A DNA stretch of 64,000 nt, taken from Sipunculus nudus (lineage: Eukaryota; Annelida; Sipuncula; Golfingiida; Sipunculidae). The translations under genes and the position numbers were made by a program. Shown piece after piece: positions 35,460-47,733 of the stretch (the stretch's first letter is position 1; each line of letters starts with the position of its first letter). The notes below the pieces were generated by a model. That model saw only the letters and a list, made by a program, of their open reading frames with translations, had not been told where the DNA came from and searched no databases. The stretch is from positions 37,820,714-37,884,713 of the forward strand of contig CM049320.1 of assembly GCA_026874595.1 (NCBI GenBank), in the 5' to 3' direction.

Positions 35460-38400
35460 TAGGCGCTATATCAAATGAATAAAGTTTTAGTTTAAAAGTC
35501 AAATATTTTTATCCGAGTTTATAACTGCTGGCAACCTTGTGCGTAACTCACAACATAAACTTTGTGATAAGGATGGACGTCTTATCTAACATGTGATCAT
35601 TACATATCTACATGATTTTATAAATATTGTGAATAAAACAAGGGACCCGTGGGTCATAGTGCTCAGCTGAAGTTGGTCTTGAAGGTAAAAATCTAAAATA
35701 AAAACTAATGAAGATAACGTCTGAGAGGAAAAGGTAGTATAAGCTAGATATAGGCTGATATGATTGATTTGAACTAATAAGTAAGAATATTGTGGCAAAT
35801 CATATTGAGTATTGACCATGTGTTTTTTAATGATGAAACTGAAGCATGTAAGCAATTTGTAAACATGAGATCTATACTTTTACCATGATCAGTGGTTCCC
35901 TCCTTGATAAATTGTTGACAGCTCAGCAGTTTACACGTTTGTTCAATTAAATCTTATTTTTTATCATACCATTTTTTTTTTTCAATTTTGTAAATTTTGT
36001 TACCATATAACTAACGTCCCCAGTCCACAGGTGCAATGACTTTATGGTCGGGAGGGGTTTGGAGGCGCTGAATGGTGGGAGTTTCAACATCTCTGCATAT
36101 ACATATGGGATATGAAATTTAATTCAACAGTTCGTAAAGGAAAAACAGTAGATGCATAAATACTGAATATTTAGAAATGGGCTGACGGACAGGTAGTCGA
36201 ACAAGGATGATCACTTATTTCCCATTCTCTTGAGGGAGGAAAATAATTAACAAAAGTTTGCATTTGATCCTCACTTTTTATTTAATCATTTTTTTAATTT
36301 TTCATAATTTTGCAATATAACATATATAACTGGATATACATGTATAAGTCAATTCAAAATTCTAAGTATCATCAACGTTCATCGCTAATTTAAAATTGTT
36401 CAAAGGAAATTAATTTCTTTAAAAATGCCACTATGCCACAACATCGCATCTTGTAGATTAAACTGGAGATAAAAAAAAAAGCTTTTCAGTTTTGCAATAA
36501 CAATTATCCATTACACTGGATGTATATTGCTATGGGGGTAGGATGTGAAGTGATTTGAGAATAAGTGCATGTGCATCTTTGACAGCAGGGGTGCTCGTGA
36601 GTGACGCATTTTTAATCAGGTATGCAGGCAATGCTGTGGTAAGTAAAGTCCAGTGACCAGCAGTTGGCGGTTTGGATCTTGACAATGAAAGTAAGACAAA
36701 AGAGCCCCAGCCCTCCTCCCCCCCCCCCCCCCAAAAAAATAATAATAATGACTAGCCTTGTTTGTGAGCTTTTATTTTAAAATTTCATATTTCAAAAGAT
36801 TAAATCCTTATGTGGTTATGCTGTGAAAATCAAATTAGCGATGCTTTCACGAATATAATGTGCCATGGTCAAAGTTGGGCAAAATTTAAGGTACTGATTT
36901 TACACTTATGCTATAATTTAAAGAATTGACAAAATTTTTATCTTATTTCTTCCATACAATTAACTCTTGATTAAATAGTTGTATCCATAAAAAATCTCCA
37001 ACTATAGCAGTTACAATGTTAAGACAGAAAATATATTTCTTGCTATTTTGATAAGGTACTTAATTCATGTTTCGGTCTATAACTTTTACAAAACATTATG
37101 TAATATCGACCAACTGTTTGGCCCGTTCATAGGAAATAAACAGCAGAAATTTATGAATGTTTACAAATATGAACAAACACAGATAAGTGGTTTTGATATA
37201 AAGCAGTTAGAAGTGTTACAACAAGGTTTTCCTTAATTTTTCGAAAGACCGACGTCGCATTAGCCCACTTTGGGGTTTGGTAGGAGAAGTAAGAGAACTT
37301 ATGGGCATATAACTGTATGTCAAATTTTGTGAGTCTAATGGTTTAAAAACGTGCCAGTCTAACAGACAGACAGACGGACGGACAGATGACAGGAAATGGA
37401 TCAAAACTATAGCTCAAATGACTTGAGTCAGCTAAACTAAAAAAAAAAAGTAATGTATGTCAGAGGTTTGGACAGTGTTAAGGTTTTCCGGAGTTCTTTG
37501 GTTATTGTTGCCATTTTCAGATAGTATTGCTAATGATGTCACTTTAATTTACAGATTGCTGATTTTTTATCATTACCATAGTGTCTTATAGGTCATGAAA
37601 TACAATTTATTTCAAAACTACTTAAACAAGAATAAGCATGACGATAACCAAAAGATCATTCACACAACACCGTTTGAACGCTGATGTATGGTATAATAAA
37701 AGGTATTTTCTGCCTTGTCAAATTTAATGATTTTCAAACTTCCCCCCACACATTTGGTTTTTTTTTTCTGGCATGAAGGCCATATTAAGGAATCAAAATC
37801 AGGTGATTTTGCTTTTGTTGCAATTTATGTGAGGTTGATCACTTATTTCGAATAAAATGCCCGTACTAACTGTATAACCAGTACTGGAGAAAGAACCCTG
37901 CAACTGTACATGTTAAAAATACTGATTACAAAAGAAGTATGAATCTCATTGAAAGCAAGAAATTTTTATATAAGAAATATATCAGTTTACGAATTGAAGA
38001 TTATTCCCTTAAAACTGAAAATGTAATTTATTTAATTTCTGTGTTATGCGTAATATTAGTTTACAGTAGACCATTGCGATTGTGTTATTACAAAATCCGA
38101 CAGGAATTAGCTGTGATACAAAGGAATTGCATCATTTGAATTACTACACTAGATAAAATGATATATAGGCAAAAACTATACTAAGTATTAATATAGACAA
38201 TAAATGCTAAATATATGATTGAACTAAATTACTAAATGCGCAAAACTATTAAAAACTGCTTATTACACTTAATAATAACAAAAAAACTATTAGGCCCTAA
38301 AAATAAAGATATGGTTCTCAGGCACCGCTCATGTCAATTTTAACCCCCGCATCAAGATTTTGATTTAGGTTTTCATTTTTCAAGAAGATAAAATTATTCA

Positions 38401-40133
38401 AATTTGCACAGATTTCCTTTGTTATTTAGTGCTTTTACCTGTTAAGCAAAACAATTATGTTATTATCATGCTTTTCCTTGATCATATGATATTTTTATCG
38501 AAACATACAAAAAAAAGCTAAAAGACTTTCTGAAAAATAGTGTATGAGAACCATACCTTTATTTATCTGGACCCCATTTACTTTGTTTACTAAGGATTAA
38601 TTAAGCAAACACATCTTCTGATGAACTAAACGTTAACTATAATTATAGTTCTACAGTTCTTGGCGTGTCGGCAAGAATGGCGACAAAGCCTAGGCAGCCT
38701 CATCCTACTGGGGAGGGCATGCTGTGGTAATTGATTGTGACAGGCGCTGCATGGCTTGGTCAGCAGTATCACACAGCACATACATGCTACCCTAGACAAG
38801 ATGGGAACGCTGTTATCAATCCCCGGGTTGTCAACCAGGGGCTGGCCGCCGGCTACTGGGGGCAGCTGGACACATGAAACCTACCAAGTTTGATTGCTGT
38901 GCACATGGGTGAACTATAGGTACAACAGAAATAAACCAAAAGAATAAGACTATTACATACCAAGTTTTTAATTAGACATTCAAGTAAAGGATATTTGTAA
39001 ACTAAAATACAATTTGCATAATTATCTCAAGTGTCCTTTGAAATTTCTTTTAATAAGAAGATTTGTATTAGATTCGAACTCGAAGAAGGTTGACTTGGAC
39101 TCGAAAAACAAGGACTCGCGACGAGTGCCCTGGACTCGGACTTGCAGGTCACGTAGGTCACCAAGGAGAGTAGTGAATGGTCTGGCTTTCTCTGGTTGGC
39201 TCTAGCCATCAAGTGGTGGAGCATCAAAAACATCCCATTGTTTGATTGTTAAGTATGTTAAGCATAATCTCCAATAAAATTGACAGTATTGGTCTTTTTT
39301 TTAAATCTGTGGTCAATCAAAGATATGTTGTCCAAATGCTTGTTTGGGACTGCTTGGTGAGGTATTTTGGGCTTCACTGCATTCGGGCCAGGAGATACAC
39401 AAGCCCCCTTTTTCTTGGTCTAGTTTGACTGAAGAAACAACAAATTCTCAGGTAAAAAAAGGTTTAATATCAGAATTTATTTTGAAAATTATTTAAAAGA
39501 GGCCCTAACCTCAGGTATTTTTTAGATGTTATATAGGGAAAATAAAAACAGCCACGTGTACTGCACTCGGACGTTTCATGTACTCCTGCATGTATTGTAT
39601 TGATCGGCGTTGGTTTGTATTTTGTTGTTTGCAGGTTTGTCTGTAAGAAACTGTTCAAAATGTTACGAATGGATATTGTTTGTTGAGGATAAAAAAAAAT
39701 AGTGTTGAAATAATATCCGTGAAAAAAAAATGAAAATTTCGGCTAACACGTTTTAAAATCAGTTGCTTCAATACAAGTTTGAAAATACAATAATCAGTTT
39801 AGTTGAAATATAGAAATTTTACGGATAATACTTGGATCTGAACAAATAAACCAATTTATTTAATTTTAACCGAGAAATTATTATTTTTTCACTGGTTAAA
39901 CATTAAAACCTGAAAAAAAAATAACTACAATTGAACCTAGCATTATTTAAGTTAACATATGATACGTGAACAATTTAAAATTTCATGTGAAAACAGATAT
40001 GGATTTGAGACAAGGAAATATAAGTTTAATGGGTGCATATACATACTGGAATACGTTTCGCCGTTGACGCATTACATGCAGACTAAATATACATAAAACA
40101 TAAAATATAAATCCCATAGAGCACCCGGCAGAC
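35456..40133. other. Unassigned AT-rich DNA
   Basis: No exon is supported in 4.7 kb. It contains the Helitron-like end fragment at about 37300-37436 and several A/T homopolymers. Confidence 0.4.
37340..37436 (-). mobile_element. End fragment of a dispersed hairpin + (CCGT)n element
   Basis: On the minus strand it reads TTTAGCTGACTCAAGTCATT, a self-complementary stretch, then GAGCTATAGTTTTGATCC and a microsatellite-like CTGTCCGTCCGTCTGTCTGT. The copy at 45252-45322 (+) has the same order: hairpin, GAGCTATATTGATCAG, GTCCGTCCGTC. A 5' hairpin next to a CCGT/ACGG microsatellite is typical of the bivalve 'pearl' type of small Helitron-like elements. The other end was not found. Confidence 0.5.
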
Positions 40134-40370
40134 CTACGGCAGTGCCACGAATAGGTCCGGGGTGATCCGGAGTGTAAGCCGTAGCGCTGCCGGTACGGTC
40201 CGGGGCTCTGCCGGGACGATTCGAGGCTCTGTCCGGATGGTCCGGGGTAATCCGGGGTGCTGCCGCGGTTGTCCGGGGCTTTCCGTGGCAGTGCCGGGGT
40301 TATTTCCAGTCCATCCGGGGCGCTGCCGGGATGGTCCTTGGCGCTGCAGGGTTGATCCGCGCCACCACAA
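40134..40370. repeat. GC-rich degenerate minisatellite
   Basis: A CpG-rich island in AT-rich surroundings, made of variants of a ~21-bp motif, for example GCCGGTACGGTCCGGGGCTCT followed by GCCGGGACGATTCGAGGCTCT. The core GGTCCGGGG(C/T) recurs about six times. Both strands are open over it because the period is close to a multiple of three; that coding is an artefact. Confidence 0.75.
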
Positions 40371-40605
40371 CTTACACTTATAAATACATATATATTTCAT
40401 TAATTTACATACTATCAGAAAGACCAGTAGTTCAGGTTTAACATGGTATATATTTTTTTAATCTTATATTAATTATAATTGACCTTTTTTATTTATTTTT
40501 ATTGAAGGAGATATTGCCGGGGATCTAACAAACATCAAATGACGCTGTATGTCTCGTTTCCGTTGAAATTTTCGTGGATAACTTTCCGTTCAGTAAGGTT
40601 CCCTG

Positions 40606-40613
40606 ATGACGTC
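40606..40613 (+). promoter_or_regulatory. CRE-like site upstream of FREP gene
   Basis: Perfect TGACGTCA palindrome (CREB/ATF-type site) 153 bp upstream of the FREP start codon. With a TATA-like GCATATAAC at 40711-40719, this looks like a core promoter. Chance occurrence cannot be excluded. Confidence 0.35.
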
Positions 40614-40710
40614 ACGACTGTAAGGTTCCCACGCACTTTCCAACTTACACAGGGACGCTGATCATAACAAGGTCAAGGACCATGCATTAGGCGACAGGGT
40701 ATGATAAGAA

Positions 40711-40719
40711 GCATATAAC
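40711..40719 (+). promoter_or_regulatory. TATA-like box of FREP gene
   Basis: GCATATAAC, about 47-55 bp before the ATG at 40766, which would allow a short 5'UTR of some 25 bp. Confidence 0.3.
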
Positions 40720-40765
40720 AGACATTGCTAGGCGCACTGCTGTGACAGTCTTGCTGCAGTTAGGT

Positions 40766-41360
40766 ATGGAGCGGGTTCTGCTGTTAGTTTGCTCTACGGC
40801 TCTTGTCGCTGTTGCTTCGAGCTCACCTCAAACAGATGTCGACAAATCTACAGGGGATGGCTTGACTTACAAAGCACAGCAAATGTACATCACTCAGAAC
40901 TACAACGGCTTTTCCAAGTTTAACCTCCCTAATGGCAGATCTAGGAACATTTCAGGCATTGAGAAACCCGATGACTTAATCCTCTTTGAGAAGAAGCTTG
41001 ATCGTTTAATCAGTTTGATACAAGAGAAAAATGATACAGCGGAGGATAGGGATGGAGGCGAGAAAGACTGGAAGGATTCGATCGGAAAGTTTATATCCAA
41101 TTTGCATAAACAGGCAGATCAAAACAAAGAGGTGTTATTAAAAATGACTGATCAGATGTTAAAGGTCATCAACGATCTTGTCATGGCCCAAGCAAGGGGG
41201 TCGTCATCAGCTGATTCCGATGACGTCATCACCAGTTTCAATTCAACATTACGCGGACTGGATGAAAAACTGGAAGAGATCAGTCGTTATGTAAAACAAA
41301 AAGGATGTGTTGGAAACGAAACTGATGATTCTGACACCAGGCCAGCTTCACTTCCTCAAG
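40766..41360 (+). CDS. Fibrinogen-related protein (FREP-like), exon 1
   Basis: The ATG opens a signal peptide (MERVLLLVCSTALVAVASSS). The following ~175 residues are hydrophilic, with heptad-like helices (KKLDRLISLIQEK; KEVLLKMTDQMLKVINDLV; TLRGLDEKLEEISRYVKQK) that may form a coiled coil, as in ficolin/tachylectin-type stems. N-glycosylation sequons NIS, NDT, NST and NET are present. The exon stops at CCTCAAG|GTATTT in phase 1. Splicing to 43549 gives a 406-residue secreted protein with a C-terminal fibrinogen domain. No immunoglobulin domain is present, so it differs from gastropod VIgL-FREPs. An in-frame GTG at 40742 is not a likely start. Confidence 0.88.
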
Positions 41361-43548
41361 GTATTTTTTCCTTGTGTTTCCATTCAATGTATGAATTAAA
41401 TGAAATTAAAAACGGAGTACTATCGTTTTATCAGAGTTTTACCATATTCCTACACTTGCTTCACTCTGTTTCATGACATCAACATTGACATGTATAGTGT
41501 ACCACTCTGTATCATGGCATAAACATTGACATGTATAGTGTACCACTCTGTATCATGACATCAACATTGACATGTATAGTGTACCACTCTGTATCATGGC
41601 ATCAACATTGACATGTATAGTGTACCACTCTGTATCATGGCATAAACATTGACATGTATAGTGTACCACTCTGTATCATGACATCAACATTGACATGTAT
41701 AGTGTACCACTCTGTATCATGACATCAACATTGACATGTATAGTGTACCACTCTGTATCATGGCATCAAAATTGACATGTATAGTGTACCACTCTGTATC
41801 ATGACATCAACGTTGACATGTATAGTGTACCACTCTGTATCATGACATCAACATTTACATGTATAGTGTACCACTCTGTATCATGACATCAACATTGACA
41901 TGTATAATGTACCACTCTGTATCATGACATCAACATTGACATGTATAGTGTACCACTCTGTATCATGACATCAACATTGACATGTATAGTGTACCACTCT
42001 GTATCATGACATCAACATTGACATGTATAGTGTACCACTCTGTATCATGACATCAATATTGACATGTATAGTGTACCACTCTGTATCATGGCATCAACAT
42101 TGACATGTATAGTGTACCACTCTGTATCATGGCATCAACATTGACATGTATAGTGTACCACTCTGTATCATGGCATCAACATTGACATGTATAGTGTACC
42201 ACTCTGTATCATGACATCAACATTGACATGTATAGTGTACCACTCTGTATCATGACATCAACATTGACATGTATAGTGTACCACTCTGTATCATGGCAGC
42301 AAAATTGACATGTATAGTGTACCACTCTGTATCATGACATCAACGTTGACATGTATAGTGTACCACTCTGTATCATGACATCAACATTGACATGTATAGT
42401 GTACCACTCTGTATCATGACATCAACATTGACATGTATAGTGTACCACTCTGTATCATGACATCAACATTGACATGTATAGTGTACCACTCTGTACCATG
42501 ACATCAACATTGACATGTATAGTGTACCACTCTGTATCATGACATCAACATTGACATGTATAGTGTACCACTCTGTATCATGGCATCAACATTGACATGT
42601 ATAGTGTACCACTCTGTATCATGGCATCAACATTGACATGTATAGTGTACCACTCTGTATCATGGCATAAACATTGACATGTATAGTGTACCACTCTGTA
42701 TCATGACATCAACATTGACATGAATAGTGTACCACTCTGTATCATGACATCAACATTGACATGTATAGTGTACCACTCTGTATCATGGCATCAAAATTGA
42801 CATGTATAGTGTACCACTCTGTATCATGACATCAACGTTGACATGTATAGTGTACCACTCTGTATCATGACATCAACATTGACATGTATAGTGTACCACT
42901 CTGTATCATGACATCAACATTGACATGTATAGTGTACCACTCTGTATCATGACATCAACATTGACATGTATAGCATATCACTCTGTATCATGTAATTATC
43001 CTTGAAATGAATAGTATATCACTCTGTATCATGACATCATCATTGACATATACAGAATATCAATTTGTCGCTTAACATTGGCGAAAATATATTACCCTGC
43101 ATTTCACCAAATTCAAAACCTGTCTATGGATATTTCCATATCGCTCTTTAACACCTAAGAGGCATGACCCGTGAGTCACTGGTTTTCTATATTTCTTTAT
43201 AGGTAATCGTGGTCTTATTCTGACATATTAGGATGTATTTACTGTGAGTCATTTTGAAGTAAATTTACAGTAAATATCCTCTCAATCCATTGTTTTCTCC
43301 GTTAGGTAATTAAACCACAAGTTTAAATAAGACAAATTTTCTTTAAGCCCAGTCATTCTGTTGAACTTCTTTACATTTGTACTTCAGACGTTAGACGCAT
43401 TCTAGATACACGTGCTCCATATGATGACGTACTGCAGTATAATATACGACATTCTTCACGTAATTTAAAATTTAAGTGATACCATTTGACTGTTAAGTTT
43501 GACTTCTGTCTTACATTAAATGCTCCGATATGTTTTACTGTTGATCAG
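41361..43548 (+). other. FREP intron (2188 bp)
   Basis: GT-AG, phase 1. Nearly three quarters of it is the 41-bp minisatellite. The remaining ~500 bp before exon 2 is AT-rich with no recognisable feature. Confidence 0.85.
41469..43045 (+). repeat. 41-bp minisatellite, about 38 copies
   Basis: The ACCACTCTGT landmark recurs every 41 bp from 41501. A unit is CATGACATCAACATTGACAT followed by GTATAGTGTACCACTCTGTAT. Copies are nearly identical except for diagnostic variants (GGCATC/GACATC, CAAAATTG, CAACGTTG, CATAAACA). The last two or three units (from about 42960) are diverged, as expected at an array edge. Confidence 0.97.
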
Positions 43549-44174
43549 ATTGTGAGGAAGTATACGACCGCCGCCATACCAGCTCGGGCGTGTATACCAT
43601 CAAGCCAGACGGCGCCGCAAACCCGAAGGACGTATATTGTGAGATGGGGGACCGGAAATGGACTGTGCTCATGCGCCGCTCTGACGGATCTTTATCCTTT
43701 GACCGAAACTGGCAGGAATACAGGGACGGTTTCGGGTCAGCGGCGGGAGAATACTGGATCGGGAACGAATATATGCATCTCTTGACCAGAAACCGATCTG
43801 TTGACGCTAGATTCGACATGACTGAGTGGTTTGGAGGCCGTTCGACCTACGCTGTCTATCGCACTTTCAGTGTCGGTAATGAGGCGTCAAAATACAAACT
43901 TAGTGTCGGAGACGAAACTGGAACAGCTAAGAAAAGCTGGATGACGCGTCATAATAATAATGAATTTACCACCAAGGATAGAGATAACGATCGCTCAAGC
44001 AGCAACTGTGCCGAGAAATATGGCGGCGGTTGGTGGCATAGACTCTGTTACTATACCTTCTTAACCGGCCCATATCGCTCTGAGTGCAAAACATCACGTG
44101 ACCACAAATGCATGGTATGGGATCATAATGTTCCTCTGAAGGCAGCTAGCATTAAAATAGCGAGAAAGAAATAA
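43549..44174 (+). CDS. Fibrinogen-related protein (FREP-like), exon 2: fibrinogen C-terminal domain
   Basis: The acceptor ACTGTTGATCAG leads in phase 1 into DCEEVYDRRHTSSGVYTIKP, the start of a fibrinogen C-terminal domain. It continues VYCEMGDRKWTVLMRRSDGS, RNWQEYRDGFGSAAGEYWIG and FTTKDRDNDRSSSNCAEKYG, then GGWWHRLCYYTFLTGPY. DRDND plus SSSNCA is the Ca-binding/ligand-loop region, and both conserved Cys pairs are in place. An extra pair (ECKTSRDHKC) sits after it, and the usual GIxW before the end is replaced by CMVWD. The domain is about 207 residues, normal for the family. Such proteins bind acetylated or other microbial glycans; ligand here unknown. AATAAA overlaps the stop and recurs at 44259. 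Confidence 0.93.
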
Positions 44175-44258
44175 AAAAGAATAATCCGGATATCCAATCG
44201 TAACTGAATAACCTGATCATAATTTTTATATTCAAAATTTTGCTAATACAAAATTGGA

Positions 44259-44264
44259 AATAAA
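44259..44264 (+). terminator. Candidate poly(A) signal of FREP
   Basis: AATAAA about 85 bp after the stop; another AATAAA overlaps the stop codon itself. Confidence 0.5.
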
Positions 44265-45251
44265 CCATATATCAGCGCAAGGGTGACTATATAAGATGAA
44301 TATGTTAATTTTCGACCTTACGTTAAATTAAACAAAAAGCCATGGCGTAGTGCAACGTTATTTGAAAAAAAATAAGACAGTGATTGTATTATTTTCTGTG
44401 AAAAAGTATGAAAATAAAAAAATTTAGTTATTGACGTCACCTCCATGGAATATATGCACATGTGGTAAGGTTGTATGTATGTCCGTATGTATAAATGTAC
44501 GTATGTATGTTGAGTTACTCACACCCGAACGCACGCAAATAGCAGAGAACGCATCTCACTAAACAGTGAAAGTCACGCCAACACTTTCACTGTGTCGCTA
44601 TCGGTATCATTTTCCATGGGCGATTTACTGTTATTGGATGTCAGAATCTGACACTGCATTCACTCCCCAATAAAAAGGAGAAAATCAGCGACCCATACAT
44701 CTGTTCAATAAATCTAAATACGTATATTCATCGGCAGGCTAATCGTTTAAGGATCACCTGTTTCCCGTAAAGATATAAGAGAATAAGAGAGAGAGACAGA
44801 GGGAGACAGAGAGACAGAGAGAGGCTAGGGCCCTGGAGGGCAATGTGTGAATATGATATCTCTAAGGGTGCGGACTGCGGGGGTAATCCATATACCATTG
44901 ACATGCTCATAAACAAGTACAAGGACATCAGTGCACCCCGATGTTTCAGGGGATGTTTACCAAAGACAGGTCCGGACACATGGGACCCATGAGCTATCTC
45001 AGCTGGTGTCCTACTGTGACCTTGGGTGCACATATTGTGATCTTCAGCACATCAACTTCTGTTAACAGATTGCAGACAAAGGGTGCAAAAAACAGCTAGT
45101 TAATGTTCTAGCTTCAAACAGAAAATGTTTGCGCTTAAAGGAGCCTATTCCGTTATCTAACGTCTATTAAATAAAGGCAATTTCCATGACCTTTCCAAAC
45201 AAATACCCAGAAATCGCCGTTCGAACGTTGCACAGGTTTTCGTTTTGTTTT

Positions 45252-45322
45252 TAGCTCAGCTGACTGAAAGTCAGCTGAGCTATATTGATCAGTCTTTGTC
45301 CGTCGTCCGTCCGTCTGTCCGA
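45252..45322 (+). mobile_element. End fragment of hairpin + (CCGT)n element, second copy
   Basis: TAGCTCAGCTGACT / AGTCAGCTGAGCTA form a perfect 14-bp stem with a 3-base loop (45254-45284). Then come TATTGATCAGTCTTTGTCCG and CCGT repeats. Same layout as 37340-37436 (-). Resembles the 5' end of bivalve pearl/Helitron-like elements. Confidence 0.55.
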
Positions 45323-45771
45323 TAACAGGGCACAAATCGTAACCACTGTCTTACTTGACATGCAGAAAGGTCCATGAAAAAATCTCCTTGGAAACCTGAA
45401 AATGTAATTAGGTCTCTGTTACCCCATGGGCCACTTGTTATCTACGTGTTTAAAACGTGTGTGTTCCGCCTAAAAAGGCCGCGTATAAAACTTTGTGTTC
45501 CACTTGATCCACTTTTATTGGGACGCGAATCCGGTAGGCCGCTGATTGGTCACCAGTAATTGGTTAAATAGATACGAAGATGAATCATAACATATAAAAG
45601 TAACACATTGCAGATGTACTCAGCATAGTAAATACATTAATATCATGTATGTTTATTTATTTTGAGACTTTAATTTTAAATTGCAACAATTATTTGTGTT
45701 TATATTGTACATATATACCATATTTGACGTAATGAGCGCCCTGGGCGCTGTCAAAATTGAATTTTTAACAA

Positions 45772-45796
<25 letters not shown>
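45772..45796. repeat. (TA)n microsatellite
   Basis: About 12 dinucleotides. Confidence 0.95.
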
Positions 45797-45804
<8 letters not shown>

Positions 45805-46788
45805 CGGTTTACTAAGTTTTAGTGGTGTCAAGTCTTACGAAACGGTAATGAACTAATGACACTTTTGTTTGATAACGCAGTACATATTTTATTCTGAAAC
45901 TCGGCAAAGTCTTGGCGTGACCTATACGGGGCAATCTTCCTAAAAATTAACGATAATCATATCGATAATGACGTGACATCATTCCTCGCGCATATACGTG
46001 CACATTCCCGCAACAGATACCCCCGTGTTGCGAGACCACCTCTTGAGATTACGAACAGTAATATCTGGTAAACTACACCCACCACCAACTTAACAAATGC
46101 GTAAACTTACTCATGTTTACTAATATAATATATAATTGAATATACTATTTATGCCGATGTAACTGCAGTCATATACTAGTATATAATCCATGATTTTCAC
46201 AACTATGTTGCTACTATACTAATCGTCAATCGCCATTTACACCCATGAACAATACTGATGAACTTCAAACTACATGTATTAACGTCCAGAGGGCATGAAC
46301 TTGACATCTGGGGATATATTCCATGATAGGATATCTATAAACTGGAATTATGGGTAACGGAACAATTACCCGCTCGGATTACAAAGCGTCATGGCACAAG
46401 CTCAGGAGTACCAAATCTGTGAAATAACACACTGTACAACCCATTTTCCTTATTATACATTGTTAATCATACATACATATACAACCGCTTTTTGTAAAAA
46501 TAAATAAATTCACTTGCCACCTGATGAATGAACTCTCATTATCAGATAATCTACTGGTTTTCTTCAATAAACAACTGCTAGAGTGCTATATGGTATGCAT
46601 TAAATCACAGCTTTATACGTAATCAAATATCGAGGAATCATGTAATTTATAGAACCATAATATAACATCAGTTATGTTTTTCCACTGGTTTAAGTTGAGG
46701 CTTCCGGAATCCAGCTGTTAATTCTGTCCAGTATTTGTTTGCTAATTTTACCTATTCCTGATTTGGCTGGATGAGTGAGACGGCATGA

Positions 46789-46791
<3 letters not shown>

Positions 46792-46845
<54 letters not shown>
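46792..46845. repeat. (TA)n microsatellite
   Basis: About 27 dinucleotides; a shorter tract follows at 46866-46893. Confidence 0.97.
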
Positions 46846-46848
<3 letters not shown>

Positions 46849-46951
46849 CAGTGTTGCTTTTCTCCATATACATATATATATATATATATATATGTTTGCT
46901 CTTAATAAAACCAATCATTTAACCTTAGGACTGGACACACACACGTGAATG

Positions 46952-46952
<1 letters not shown>

Positions 46953-47038
<86 letters not shown>
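46953..47038. repeat. (TA)n microsatellite, left of MITE
   Basis: About 43 dinucleotides with a single TTTA interruption near 46998; abuts the pogo-like MITE. Confidence 0.97.
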
Positions 47039-47042
<4 letters not shown>

Positions 47043-47224
47043 CAGTGAAATCTCGTTGTGTCGAAGTCGCTTAAGTCGAATAACCCGCTTATGTCGAAGT
47101 TACAGACTCGATATTCCGGACAATTCTAGTTAAATTATCACATAATAAAACCCGCTTGTGTCGAACCTCCGATGTGTCGAAGTTTTCTGAGGGTCCCTTC
47201 AACTTCGACACAACGAGGTTTCAC

Positions 47225-47226
<2 letters not shown>
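47043..47226. mobile_element. 184-bp pogo/Tigger-like MITE
   Basis: Inverted ends CAGTGAAATCTCGTTGTGTC (47043 inward) and, on the minus strand from 47226, CAGTGAAACCTCGTTGTGTC, one mismatch in 20 and continuing GAAGT on both sides. Internal GTCGAA repeats, no coding. CAGT termini, a TA-type target and GTCGAA-rich ends fit pogo-class (Tc1/mariner superfamily) non-autonomous elements. It sits between two long TA tracts, so the dinucleotide target duplication cannot be distinguished. Confidence 0.85.

Positions 47227-47229
<3 letters not shown>

Positions 47230-47284
<55 letters not shown>
47230..47284. repeat. (TA)n microsatellite, right of MITE
   Basis: About 27 dinucleotides. Confidence 0.97.
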
Positions 47285-47286
<2 letters not shown>

Positions 47287-47702
47287 TGTACGTGTGAGAG
47301 CGTGTGTGCGCTTAATAATAACAAAATTTAAAATTATTCCAAATTGTTAGAGATCATTCGGTGATTTATTTGTGAATCTGCGGTGTTGTTGGGTTTCATC
47401 TTTGGGAGAAATCCTACAAAGGACCCCTCACAACAATAACTGCATACGCACAACCTATATCCAAAATAGAGGCAGGGTCTTTCATGTTTGTTTTTGTTCC
47501 AGCAGAGCACCCCCGGGGACATCCGGAGTACGATGAACGCTGAACATGTACACAGACGTGTATGTGTGGTAAATGGATCCCAGATGCGACCTGTCTGTCA
47601 CGAAATGATCAAATCATCATGCATATTATTCACATAACTATTCGACATGTATTAATTGTATCCCCAGAAAAAGTCGGGGGATACTATGTTTTCATACCGG
47701 TC

Positions 47703-47733
<31 letters not shown>
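47703..47733 (+). repeat. (CCG)n microsatellite
   Basis: About ten CCG/GCC triplets near the 5' end of the Helitron-like element. Confidence 0.95.

Larger units (their letters stand above)
44265..47042. other. Unassigned DNA with microsatellites
   Basis: It contains a GTATGTAT-type repeat near 44474-44512, a GA-rich run (GAGAGAGACAGAGG) near 44787-44823, the hairpin element at 45252, and TA tracts at 45772-45796, 46792-46845, 46866-46893 and 46953-47038. No exon is supported. Confidence 0.45.

Noticed and set aside
40134-40400. Arg/Pro/Gly-rich frames on both strands
   Set aside because: They are produced by the GC-rich ~21-bp repeat, whose period is a multiple of three; no start context, splice sites or homology.
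41469-43045. The 41-bp array as a CRISPR-like repeat-spacer structure
   Set aside because: The repeats are contiguous with no unique spacers, inside a eukaryotic intron; it is a minisatellite.
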